Source: Kalaharituber pfeilii
Lineage: Eukaryota > Ascomycota > Pezizomycetes > Pezizales > Pezizaceae
NCBI GenBank assembly: GCA_015179045.1
Contig: WHUZ01000007.1
Location: forward strand, 1,848,501-1,912,500
Direction of reading: 5' to 3'
DNA: 64,000 bases
Position numbers and translations under genes: made by a program. Position 1 is the stretch's first letter. Each line of letters starts with the position of its first letter. The notes beneath the pieces are model-generated. The model had not been told where the DNA came from and did not search any database. It saw only the letters and a list, made by a program, of their open reading frames with translations. Shown one piece after another: positions 1-10,509 of the stretch.

Positions 1-539
1 ACGCGGGATATCATATACGTTGTAATGCTCTCCTTCCCGTCTCCCTGACTCCGGGAAGCAGAGACGCTCCAAATCTTCTCGATATATGCAGTAATGCCAG
101 TAAGCATATAGGACTAAGATACACGCCTGTGATATTATCCTGCTTCCCCTTTCCTATACAAGTTGCTCCCCCGACTTACGCTGATATAATATACTAAGCG
201 ACATAAAAACCGACGTTTCCATTTGAGCACGACCATCGGCCGGTTGTCAGAGGACGCTTGCTCAATCACTTCCTATCCAGGAATAATTCACGCATGATCG
301 TCTGAGCAGTTTCAGTACGGCCAACCGCCCGAGGACAGTCAAGAATCTATGCCCTTTTTCCTCCACGGTAGCTACTTTGAAAGTTTGACACTTTCCAGGC
401 GGGGCGTTTTTATATCTCACATATACGGATAACTCCGGCGTGGAATCCGAGCCGTCTGTCGTACTTATTCACGGCATATCAATAATTCACTCATGAGGGT
501 ATGGATGAGGACATAGTCCGTAAAAGCCAGCCCTAGACC
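1..539. other. Intergenic, nothing recognised
   Basis: I see no coding region, RNA gene or clear repeat border here. The stretch is mixed-composition DNA leading into an LTR fragment. Confidence 0.4.
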
Positions 540-755
540 TAAAACGGAATATTAGCGGTAGAAAAACGGAAACATAGTGGACGGCCAAACAAGAAGAGGC
601 CGCGCTTGTTAGGAAAGGGCTAAAGGATATATATAAAAACTGGACCTGTAAATTCAGCGCAAAATGTAGATTAGATAGACCAGAGCAGCTTCGAATTTAC
701 TAAGCCGGTGGCAAAGAAACTTTCTTCTCGCTTACAGGTTGTGAGCCGGGACGAG
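540..755 (+). repeat. LTR 3' part with adjacent primer-binding-site-like motif
   Basis: This resembles the LTR pieces at 17,690-17,890 and 18,220-18,380: an 'aaaacggaa...agtggac' block, a 'gatagac/gatagaatagagc' block and an end near '...cttcttctcgcttaca'. Right after it, at 738, comes GGTTGTGAGCCGGG. That closely resembles GGTTATGAGCCCGG, which follows LTR ends at 40,569, 42,734 (minus) and 51,714 (minus). The motif sits where a tRNA primer-binding site is expected, so I read this as the 3' end of a 5' LTR whose internal region was lost or replaced. Both borders are approximate. Confidence 0.5.
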
Positions 756-878
756 GCTATGTGAGCCCGGAGCGGCGCGGCGAAAAATCAACCAGATACT
801 CACCGTATGCCGACAATCACTCCAACACGAAAACCTATTCCAGGATATACCTTCTCGAACTTCCCGCGAGTCACAGAT

Positions 879-1293
879 TGTAGGCCGCGCCTAACTGCTA
901 CGTCCGCGCTGGCGCCGGGCTCAAGGAAGTCGCAGGTCACGTGGGTTGTACGGTAAGTGAGTACCGGGAATGAGGGTAAGGCCGGAAGGAAGCAATGAAT
1001 ATTTGGTCAGCCGGTAGTATAAGCAGCGGCGGTTCCGTACGGCTCTTCAATCAACAATTCAGTTCCTTCCCATACATCTAATTCTTCTATTCTATGGTTT
1101 AGTTCTTTATTCCCGTCTTCAGTTCTCCTTTGCTTTCGCTTATTCTTTGCCTTTATGTTCTTACTGATCACCTACAAACATCGGTTGTCTTGCCTTGCTT
1201 GTACATTTGCACTTGCAGATACGTTCAATTCGGCACCGCGCAGTACGACCAAAATATCCCTTTGAGACGAATTTTCCCGGTGGCCTTCCGGCA
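879..1293 (+). repeat. Left LTR of the oxygenase element
   Basis: It starts TGTAGGC and shares with 5085-5542 the blocks 'gcctaactgctac', 'gagggtaaggccggaagg', 'caacaattcagttccttccc' and 'cttgcagatac'. A TATA-like 'gtataa' at about 1017-1022 has a counterpart in the right copy at about 5239-5244, as expected for a U3/R promoter. Homology fades after 'ggcag', about 1294. Confidence 0.7.
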
Positions 1294-2273
1294 GTCACCG
1301 TCAACGGACCTTCAGCCTCGATTTCTAATACCCGAATTCTGTTACTTGATTTCTAAAGCAATACCCGAATTTTGTCAATTGATTTCTAATACCCGAACGG
1401 CCCGATCTTGAATTTGTCAAGGTTGAGAGACCGGGATATTCCGCTATAGCCTAACGCTCGAATCGTCAGAAATTCAAGTTCCCAACTCAGGCAGCCTCAA
1501 CGGACGCGGTTAAGACGGGGCCCAGCGCAATCGATTAAATACGTCGAAACGAACAACTGGAGAGTCTGGACCGTACTAGACTGATAAACGACTAACCGGA
1601 GAATTTAGCGGGCCGATTTGAGACGCCGCGCGGGTAAGATCGACGCCCCGGATCTCCGAACCGCGGTAAGAACGAGATAATGTGACGTAATTGTTATTTG
1701 CCTGTCTCGTTATTTGTTACTGAATGGTTATTTGTATTGATGTTTGTTTGAATAGCATAATTGATTTGAATTGTTATTTGAAGAATTGTACGAACTTCCT
1801 GATTACGTAATTCCCTTCGGACGTTCCGCGCCTTTCCGTATATCTAGGCTCGGACCGGGCGTTTAGTACATACATTGCTACCGAAGCGTCTCGGCATACG
1901 CGTTATGTAATCAATTTGGTATTGTTGTCTTAATTATGTTTATAACCGTATATCGAGCCATTTCTGCGCGCTCCCGTATTCCCGCGCAATTTTTATACTT
2001 TTCCTACATTTCCGATACAGTAGTCTCGCGCGTTTTCTTTTTTCTGCTATTTCCCGTTTTCTCTTTTTAATCTGCGTTTGCCTAACCGATATTGTTTGCC
2101 TGTACCTTCCGATTATTCTACGTACCGCTAAGCCGTTGTCGTCCGCCCCCCCTTGCGTTATGTCATTTTTTTCAAAGCCAAGGGTCTTAGGGCTAATAAG
2201 AATGGCAGGGTAAGGAGATATTGTACCTTTTGTATCGCGCACCGTCAACTGCCTCAATCCAGAATCTATTACA

Positions 2274-4772
2274 ATGTCCAAACAACCGAGGTCGCGCACG
2301 CAAGACGCTCCCACTTCTGCCCCGCGGCCAACCGCTACCGACGTGGTAATCCGGGATGAACCCCTATACGTCGCACTCATTCGAGGAGGACTAAGCGTGA
2401 CTGCCGCCTTGCGGGAATGCCTGAACAAATGTTCAACCCCCATAGAGAAGGCAAAACTCCTACGGGACACCCAGATACACCTAGGAGAAGAGCGAGAAAT
2501 ATCAGGTGAAGTTATCACTCGAGTACAGGAAATCATTGAAAGTGATGAAATCTGGGAAGACCTTGGGGTCACCAAGGAAGAGCTGTTCGAACAAATCAAC
2601 TACATATCGGTAATCAGGCCGGCAATCACAGAATACGCCAGAACGGATGGGCGAAAGGAGAGAGCGCTGACCGAAATAGGAAATCTGTGGGGCCCGGATT
2701 GGATAAATGAGTTAGATCCTGAAGGAACCGTCATGCCAAGCGTATTTTCTGAACACTTCCTGCGGTATATGAGACGGATAGCACGAATCTCCAACTCTGT
2801 CGAAACTATAGGAGACCGTATAAAACGAGAAATCCGGAAGCGCAAGGAAAAGCGAGGAATCGGGACAAGAGCCACGCATTTTGCGACCGTACGGGACTTG
2901 ATGGCGGTAGCAGCGCGCCTATCGAGTCAGATCGTCGAAGGGAATTCCCGCCCCAGGGCGGAGACGTCAAAAAGAGTACGCATGCTGTCACCGAAAACGG
3001 AAGATCCGCAGAATGAGGAACGAACCGCGAAACGCACGCAACTTGATACCGTTCCGGGAGATGACGACGAACCGAAAAGCGAAGGCGATACTAGCGACGA
3101 CAATATTAGCAACGACGCTGACGCGGACGTAGATACCGCGAGCGCTCTAAGGAACTGTCAATGCCCGCCCGCAATAAATGAGGGAGTCAAAAGGAGAATC
3201 TTGGTGCGAAGAGCAATGAAAGCTGATGTTAGTGTTACCATTCGAGATCTGGAGTACTTCTCGAAGAACCGAGCTCTTGACATGCTGTGTTGGTACCACC
3301 ATCGGGAGCTGTGCGCGGGCATCGGATTGAAGGTAAAATCTGGGTCCCGAAATGAACTTACTCGCCGGCTGCACTATGTGTATGAGAACAGGTTCGCGCT
3401 TGGGGACCTCACGGTAGCGCGCAGTAGCTGGTTTAAAAAGGACTACCGAGGGCGCGTTCCTGAAGATGACTTAGGACCGATGAAGTACGTGCCGCGTGGC
3501 AAGGGAAATGAATGGTCGTTCAACGCCGAGAAGGTGTTCATTAGGTACGCGGGGGCGAACGCATGGGATGAGTGGCTCAGCAACGGTACCACGATTGCCA
3601 GGGGGACCATGGCTTGGATGCTTGTAGGAGACGAGGCCAAGACTAGGATCAAGCAGGAGATATACATGTACACTCACCACCGCCGGCGAGTCAATGGCAG
3701 CCCAAACTACGGGTGGCTACGCAACTCTTACCACAGTCTCATACAACAAATTGCTCGCCTAGATCCGGTGTACTACGCGCTTGTGGTCGCCGCTCGCCCG
3801 GACGGGAACTACCGGCAGATCTCTTTCCCATACTATATGAAAGCCGCCCTACCTGGGGACTACACGTTCTTTCAACACCTGGATTTAAACATGAGGAGGT
3901 ACATCGAATGTCGGCAGGGAATGAACAGGATACAGACATCCCTTACGCTCAACCAGGAGTCCCCAACAAACTGTACCATGGTACTGCCAGGATTCCACCG
4001 GCACATAGTTGAGTGGTGGGGGAAGGTCAAAAGTCGAGGCCATGACATCAATCCGCCATCAGCAGGTAAATCCGGGAAGGCAGAGTTCGGCAACATAAAA
4101 AGGAATCAAGAACATGACGGCAACATGCATCGAACCGATCGAATTTATCTACCTGAGGACAAGGAAGCTTACGGCGAATTGGTTCCAGCTATCTGCGGGC
4201 CCGGTGACATTCGGATCTCGAAGCCTGAAATTCTACATGGATCCTCGAGCAACAGCCAAGGGAGAGCTGAGTCAAAAAGGTGGGTGGTCAATCCCTGGTT
4301 CGTCGGCATACAAGAAGACCACAGTACCCTCGATATTCCGGAATCAGCAACTTGGGAGGTCCTTAGCAACGCTCACCGGGACCTTCTGGCATTGAGCACT
4401 ACGCCCTCTGGACAGAATAACGTCCACGGATTCCCAAGAGGACGATTCGCAGGATCAATTGCGCTACGAGGTCTCAGTGCGTTATCGGATGCCTTGGTTG
4501 GGGCGAGGAGGTGGACCGACCCCGACGTCCTCGAGGAAAGGAATCTTGTACTGGGCGAAGACGACGCAGCCGCCTGGGAATACATCAATAAAGTACGGGG
4601 TAAACTAATGGCAGCCTGGGAGGAAGGGTTCGAAAAGATCAAGAGATGGGAGCAAGCTGCGTATGGCGAGACCAGTTATTTCCGGAAACTCGAGTTGGAA
4701 GGAGAAGTTGAGCCGACCAGTGAGGACGCACCACGGGAAGATATTGACGAGGATGACGAGATGGAGGGGTAA
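2274..4772 (+). CDS. Intact 832-aa protein with 2OG-Fe(II) oxygenase-like C-terminal half
   Basis: This is a single uninterrupted frame from ATG 2274 to TAA 4770-4772. The N-terminal third (about residues 30-240) is charged and helical, and an acidic linker follows (about 260-295). The C-terminal half has the layout of a double-stranded beta-helix oxygenase (PhyH/2OG-Fe(II) type): an H-x-D pair (His535, Asp537 in FFQHLD), a strand-rich region, then a distal His (His655 in PEILHGSS) followed by basic residues (Arg664, Arg669) that could bind the 2-oxoglutarate carboxylate. The H-x-D...H...R order and spacing fit that superfamily. The gene lies alone between two LTRs. Substrate and role are unknown. 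A link to modified bases is only an analogy with TET/JBP-type oxygenases carried by other fungal transposons. The N-terminal part could be a Gag-like or DNA-binding domain. Oxygenase fold confidence about 0.6; real gene about 0.8. Confidence 0.7.
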   Translation: MSKQPRSRTQDAPTSAPRPTATDVVIRDEPLYVALIRGGLSVTAALRECLNKCSTPIEKAKLLRDTQIHLGEEREISGEVITRVQEIIESDEIWEDLGVTKEELFEQINYISVIRPAITEYARTDGRKERALTEIGNLWGPDWINELDPEGTVMPSVFSEHFLRYMRRIARISNSVETIGDRIKREIRKRKEKRGIGTRATHFATVRDLMAVAARLSSQIVEGNSRPRAETSKRVRMLSPKTEDPQNEERTAKRTQLDTVPGDDDEPKSEGDTSDDNISNDADADVDTASALRNCQCPPAINEGVKRRILVRRAMKADVSVTIRDLEYFSKNRALDMLCWYHHRELCAGIGLKVKSGSRNELTRRLHYVYENRFALGDLTVARSSWFKKDYRGRVPEDDLGPMKYVPRGKGNEWSFNAEKVFIRYAGANAWDEWLSNGTTIARGTMAWMLVGDEAKTRIKQEIYMYTHHRRRVNGSPNYGWLRNSYHSLIQQIARLDPVYYALVVAARPDGNYRQISFPYYMKAALPGDYTFFQHLDLNMRRYIECRQGMNRIQTSLTLNQESPTNCTMVLPGFHRHIVEWWGKVKSRGHDINPPSAGKSGKAEFGNIKRNQEHDGNMHRTDRIYLPEDKEAYGELVPAICGPGDIRISKPEILHGSSSNSQGRAESKRWVVNPWFVGIQEDHSTLDIPESATWEVLSNAHRDLLALSTTPSGQNNVHGFPRGRFAGSIALRGLSALSDALVGARRWTDPDVLEERNLVLGEDDAAAWEYINKVRGKLMAAWEEGFEKIKRWEQAAYGETSYFRKLELEGEVEPTSEDAPREDIDEDDEMEG

Positions 4773-5084
4773 TGTACTTTCTATGATCGCTTGCTGTCTT
4801 CGTATTGTTTCCTGTTATGTTCACGTTTTGTTTAGTTGTTTTTTTTTTTTTCACCGATTGGATTTGGTTGTCTTCTATTGGTCCCATGTTGTGTTATTAC
4901 ATGTTTGGTTAAGTTGCCTTTTGTCACATTCAGCTGTTTGTTCACGTGTATATCTCTTATATGTTACGCTGTCTTCTGATGTTACTAATGTTGCTACACT
5001 CTCTCGTCGACTGTTGATTACATTTCTTACAGGCTTACGGACTTAGTGGTCAGGGAACGACCACTTTATGGGGGGGGGTACGAA

Positions 5085-5542
5085 TGTGGTAGGCGGTGGC
5101 GCCTAACTGCTACATCCGCGCCGGCGCTGGGCTCGAGGAAGTCACAGGTCACGCGGGTTGTACGTTAAGCGAGTACTGGGAATGAGGGTAAGGCCGGAAG
5201 GAAGTGTGATTAGAAATGGATATTTGGTCGGCCAGCGGTATAAGAGGGGCGGTTCTGTACAGCTCTTCGTTCAACAATTCAGTTCCTTCCCACGCATCTA
5301 GTTCTTCTATTCTATGGTTTAGTTCTTTATTCCCCGTCTTCAGTTCCCCTTTGCTTTCGCTTATTCTCTACGTAGCTTGCCTTTATGCTCTTACTGATCA
5401 CCTTCTACTATATTTAATACATTCAAACATCAGTTGTTCTTGCCTTGCTTGTACATTCGCACTTGCAGATACACTCAATTCGGCACCACGCAGTACAACC
5501 GAAATATCCCGCTGAGACGAATTGCCCGGTGACCTCCCAGCA
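5085..5542 (+). repeat. Right LTR of the oxygenase element
   Basis: This is the direct-repeat partner of 879-1293. It starts TGTGGTAGGC right after a G-rich tract and ends near '...cccagca'. It is longer than the left copy because of small insertions, one near 5208 and a roughly 20-bp piece near 5404. Confidence 0.7.
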
Positions 5543-6659
5543 GAGGACCCGCGGCTGGTGAGCAATGGTCGGCCGTACCCCCTGACCCGCTCATAACGGA
5601 AAGAAAGGACTGGACGAGGCAATTGAGGCAGTGCGAGTAGAGAAATCAAATGAGGAACTAGACCAAAGGATTACCAAGGCACCCAGAGAGACCCGGAAAC
5701 AACTAAAGATCAAACGAACAGTTAGTATGGACCTCATACCAACTGAGATCCTGGAGCCGGACGCCCTGCAACCAAACGAGACCCCTGACACCTAGGAACC
5801 TGACGTCTTCCAATTCCTTGTATGATAGAGGATCCGCTGCTCTTCCAGTTTAATATAGGCAGATAGTATCCGCTACTGCCTTTCGATGGACCGTTGCAGT
5901 GAGAATTGGCGAAACGAACGTACGACCAAATACGAATGCGAGTACGAAAGCGCGGGTGCGAGAAGAATTAAGAGTGGATATGATGAGCTACGGTACAGAA
6001 AGTCGTCACGCGCTCTCCTTATCTCCACGCGCTTTCATTGCCAAGTTTGCCCTATGCCGTCTTCCCCTTCAGATTTCCAACAACTTTGAGCCAATTTCTG
6101 GATCTGGGTAGAAGGTAACTGCTTGTGGGACTGACATTTTACTTGGCCTACGCCTTATAAATCCCTAAAGCCATACATCTGCTGGCCACGCAACCCCGTG
6201 AAGACGGTCTCATAAGTTTGTAAGCCAAGTGGATTCAGACAAGTCAACTTCTCCATCTCCGGAGTCTCAATTAGCATGAGAACTAAGGACCCAATTTGAG
6301 ACTCAAGCTGAAAAACACGAAACTGGATCCGTAGGAGAAGAGGACGTGATGTTTGTGGAGAGAAGAGTTTATTTCGCTCACTCAACTAGCTTAGGAGCTC
6401 TACTTTCTACTTCTACTATCTACACTTTCCGGCGAAATACAGGACCCTTTCATGCCCTCTGATGTCCCTTCGATATGAACGGCATCCTTTTTTTTTCGTA
6501 TCTTGAATTTTGGCCCTACGAGGAAAGCTGCATTTAGACCCTACAGGGTTTAGCTCATCGACCGGGGGTGAGAAGTTATATCCTTACGGAGGAAGACCCT
6601 CAGAATAAATCAGGAATAGCGTCACTAAAAGCCGACGGTATCACGCCATGCAGTCAATC
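5543..6659. other. Retroelement-derived spacer
   Basis: A short open stretch at 5598-5795 (65 codons, no ATG, ending TAG) encodes a charged Glu/Lys-rich peptide that could be a Gag fragment. I could not assign it. The rest, to about 6660, shows no recognisable gene. Confidence 0.35.
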
Positions 6660-9600
6660 CCTAAGTTAGAACACAACCTCCAGGGACAAGGAAATTATGC
6701 GGAATAGATCTATCTGATCGAGCAAATTCTCTCGCTCTATGAGATCAGCCCGACGAGAATGGTATGACATAGCCGCGGGAGAAATAGACAACGGAAAAGT
6801 TAAGAGTGCGACGGAAGAAGCTGTCACAGAAACGCTATGGAAACGAGCCAACAATTTCGCGGTTCTAACCATCATAAAAACTGTGAAAGCGACATTGTCC
6901 CATCAATCGGGTTATGTAAAACGGTGGAAGGCGCATATGAGATTCTGCGGTCAAAATACGAAGGGAAAACTATAAGCGGCCTAACCGGGGTACGAGGCAA
7001 TCTATTCCGGTTCTCGTTCGATGACAGGACCACAACCATCTCAGATCACAGGAACCTATGAAGTCGACGCTAGTGAGCTCAACGTTCGACGGAAGAAGGA
7101 AGGAGCTAGGAGAATGCATGCAGCGGATATCAATGGATAATTACTGCAAGGCAGAGTTTCTGCTACTAACCCTCTATAGAAACACTGTCGGAAACATACG
7201 AGCAAAAGGGGACTTCAGTTATGGGGATGTGGATCGAGAGGTACAGCTGTACTTCCCGGATCGGCGGAAGAAGAAAAGCGGATCGCGAACGCAGGAAGAC
7301 CCCATCGTCCTGAAAACTGAAGCCAAAAAGAAAAGGGACGAAAACAAGAAGTGGAAATACTGCCAGGACGTGAAGGGATGGCGAGGTATAGGGTATACCG
7401 ACGAGAAATGCTACACTAAACAGAGGGACGACAAGAAAAAGAAAGCGAAAGAAGCCAAAAAGGTGGAAAAAGAAGAACTGACAGTGACAAAAACGTCGTC
7501 AGGATCAATACCGTTCGAGAACATTCTCTCATATCCATCGTCTGCCTGAACGCCCACCCGTTTACCTCGGTGGTAACACAGTGATTTTTGCCTCAGGAAT
7601 AGGTGATTTTTACATGCGCGGAAAGGGTGACTGCATATTGAAGCTCCAGAATGTGCTGTCTGTTCCGGATCCTGGTTGCAATCTAGTTTCATTCAGAAAA
7701 TGTATGAAAGCCCAATGCAAGATTTTATTCGACGACGATATCTGCGAAATCATCGACAAACAGGACAACTCAGTCCCTGCGGCCGCCGCCTATAGGAATG
7801 AGATGTTCGAACTCTTACCGCTTTCCGTCCCTCACATGCTACAATATCAAAATCGATCCTACCACTCGTGTCATCTGTCACCATGTCAGCCCAATCTACA
7901 GATGCTACGTCAGTTCAATCTATATCTACGTCAGTTCAATCTGCTCCAACGCAATTGGATATATGGCATCGACGGTTAGGGCATAAAAATCATGGATACA
8001 CATCAGAATTGGCTAAGGGACTCGGTACTGGAATCGCTCTGCCAAAATCAAAGTCATCGCTGACGCCTACAGTCTGTGTGCCATGCTTTCAGGGCAAACA
8101 ACATATGCGAATTAATCGAAATCCCTCAGGAGCGGGCTCAATATCCTCTTCAACTTATCCATTCAGATTCCGCAGTCTTCCCCACACCTTCATTATCCGG
8201 CAGCATTTACTATATCATATACATTGATGACTTCAGCCGGAATCTATTACCTTAAGCCTAAATCGTCTATAGAGGTCTGCGAAATGTTTGAGGATTTTAA
8301 GGCACTAGTCGAGAACGAGCGACGAAACATCGACCGCCGTGTAATACAACGTTTCAGATGTGACAATGGAAGAGGTGAATATGATGACACCCATTTTCGC
8401 ACAATCTTCGTCAAAACGGCATTACCTTTAAGCTATCTGTGCCCCTATACGCAGCATCAGAATGGCGTCGTCAGTGAACGAAAGAATAGGACAATTCAGG
8501 AAATGGCTTATGAGTATGTCGTCAGATTCTAGTCTCAGTAAGGAATTTTGGGTGATCTCATACCCAGCCTAGGAGACGGTGTGCTGCCAAGAAATAATAG
8601 CAAACACACGGAATTTTGCGCAGAAGCGGGGCAGTCTAGCTATTAAAATCGATTACCCATTCGATCCGCCCTTGCTACCCACGACGAAATGAAGCATTCC
8701 TCGAAGATCTTCGCAAGGAAATCTCTGACTTCAACGCAAGAATGCTTCACCTCCCCATGTTTTGCTCTGGATCCTGCCCAAGTAGCTCCTCAGAAGTGGT
8801 TCCCGACTCGCAATCCCCGAGTTTTGCGGAAGATAGTCAGACGGCGGAGGACGATGATGATACATTTCAAGCGTCCCAAGTACCCGATTAAGTCCCTGAA
8901 GAGAACGCCATATGAAGCATGGTATGGCAAGGTGCCTGAACTTCATCATCTTCGAATATTTGGCTGCACTGCACATGTATTAGTACTAAAAACAAAACGA
9001 ACCAAGCTTGAAGCGAAATCCTTCAAGTGTACCTTCCTTGGCTATGTGCACAATACCTAAGATCTGGCGAGTTTGGGACCCCGAAAGCCGTCAAGTCCCG
9101 GAAGCGTTAGATGTTGTGTTCGATGAGACGAATATGTCTGCAATCACTGAAATGAACGATACGAACAGTCACCGCATAGAAAAATTAGATGCGGAGGTCG
9201 AAGGAACCGCTGTTGAGAGACACAGTGGGTGCACAGAACACGAGCGAGGATTCAGAGTTTAACGCGGCCTCTATTCAATTGACACGTAATGACGACGTGC
9301 GAATGGCTGACACTGAGGAAAATACGGGGCCGGATTCGCATCTATCTAAACAGTCGATTCAGCAATCATCATCAGAAGATCTTCGTACAGCAGATTTGAG
9401 CGGTGAACCTATGGATACTGCAGACACAGTGGAACTCACAGCCAACGTTGCAATATACGTTGAACAGGAGACCTTGAGGTGTGATCGCACTTGAGTCATC
9501 CACCCCCCATCTTGACCTCGATCCTCAACGACTACCAATACTCAACAATGTGGTAGATCTGGAAAGGCATAAACGAGGATGCCGCCAGTAAGGAGGCAAA

Positions 9601-10362
9601 GGACAACATGAGGATAAACAACCTCCTAGGACCGGAGGCGCGTTACACGGTTTGCAGTTCTGGACCGAATCTGTAACCTCCGAAGCGTATCCCCTGGTAG
9701 ATTAGCTAGCCCGTTTCGTGACACTACATCAGACCTATCTAGCACCAACCGATGCGTTTAATATTCGAAAACATGGCGTCCTCTGGCATTGAGCTTGCAA
9801 CCCCAGGGACCTCGGAAGTCACCTTCATTAGCCACTCGAGATCGAGATAGTTGTGGACGCTTCATATCCCGGGGAAAATGCGAAGGCAACAATGGGCTGC
9901 TTAACTATCATTGGACAGCAACTAGTAACCTGGTACACCCGACGACAAGATATTGTAACGACTGGCAATACGGAAGCAGAGTATGTAGCCGCTGCCGAGG
10001 CAAAAGATGCAGCTTGGATTCGGCAATTGCTAGCCGAATGAAGAGTATCGACAGTCCCAACCTTGTACACAAACAACGATGCAACAGCGAAACTGAGCAG
10101 CAACAAGAGCTTCCATCGACGAACGAGGCATATCGACAACTGGTACCACTACATCAGAGACCAAGTAGACCGGGACTCCTAAAAATTCAACATGTACCTG
10201 GGAAGAACAACCTAGCAGACCCTCTCACGAAATTGTTACCGATGAACCACTTGACGGAGTGGCAGAACCGAATACGAATGTCGACTGGGACGAGCACTGG
10301 GATGAGAGGCTCAAAGCATTCCAAATAGGAACACAAGACGTCGAATACCTTGGACATGTTGG
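6660..10362 (+). pseudogene. Decayed Ty1/copia retrotransposon (relic 1)
   Basis: Segments lie in canonical copia order but in shifting frames. Gag pieces (about 6,666-7,050) lead to a frame at 7,058-7,549 ending in a zinc-knuckle-like patch with the His changed to Tyr (YCQDVKGWRGIGYTDEKC). Protease-end and GAG-pre-integrase follow at about 7,580-8,220 (GCNLVSFRKC; LDIWHRRLGHKN; CVPCFQGKQH). The integrase core is at 8,224-8,532 (QNGVVSERKNRTIQEMA), and the integrase end at about 8,880-9,060 (YEAWYGKVPELHHLRIFGC). RNase H is at about 9,850-10,040 (TTGNTEAEYVAAAEAKDAAW) and the tail at 10,185-10,280 (GKNNLADPLTKLLPMNHL). Most of the reverse transcriptase is missing. Many stops and frameshifts show it is dead. 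Confidence 0.85.
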
Positions 10363-10470
10363 AGAAATGTTAATCTAGCCCCTCGTTCATGCATGAGGCG
10401 TTCGCGGATCGGAGGAATGGTTATGCCGTCGGCTGGTTTTGTAAATACTATGATAGATCCACCGACGCCA
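10363..10470 (+). repeat. 5' fragment of a copia LTR
   Basis: It begins TGTTGGAGAAATGTTAATC and aligns with 17,432-17,530, sharing the later blocks 'gaggaatggtt/gaggaatagtt' and 'ggctggttttgt'. It sits right after the RNase H tail of relic 1, so it is most simply that element's truncated 3' LTR. Confidence 0.6.
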
Positions 10471-10509
10471 CCAAGGAAGCAAACCGGACTGACATACCGA
10501 TCAAGCATC

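Larger units (their letters stand above)
879..5542 (+). mobile_element. LTR-flanked element carrying one oxygenase-like gene
   Basis: Two direct repeats of about 415 and 458 bp (879-1293 and 5085-5542), both starting TG and ending CA, bound a 3.8-kb internal region. A G-run at 5070-5078 lies just before the right repeat, where a polypurine tract is expected. The only substantial ORF inside is the 832-codon gene at 2274-4772. I see no protease, reverse transcriptase, RNase H or integrase, so the unit looks non-autonomous (LARD-like) or is a gene-capture derivative. No convincing target-site duplication is visible. By eye the repeats differ by roughly 10%, mostly transitions, so the insertion is not recent although the ORF is intact. 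It could instead be two solo LTRs flanking a gene by chance, but the polypurine-like tract argues against that. Confidence 0.65.

Noticed and set aside
879..1293. 5-bp target duplication around the oxygenase element
   Set aside because: The bases before 879 (cagat) and after 5542 (gagga) do not match, so none is claimed.
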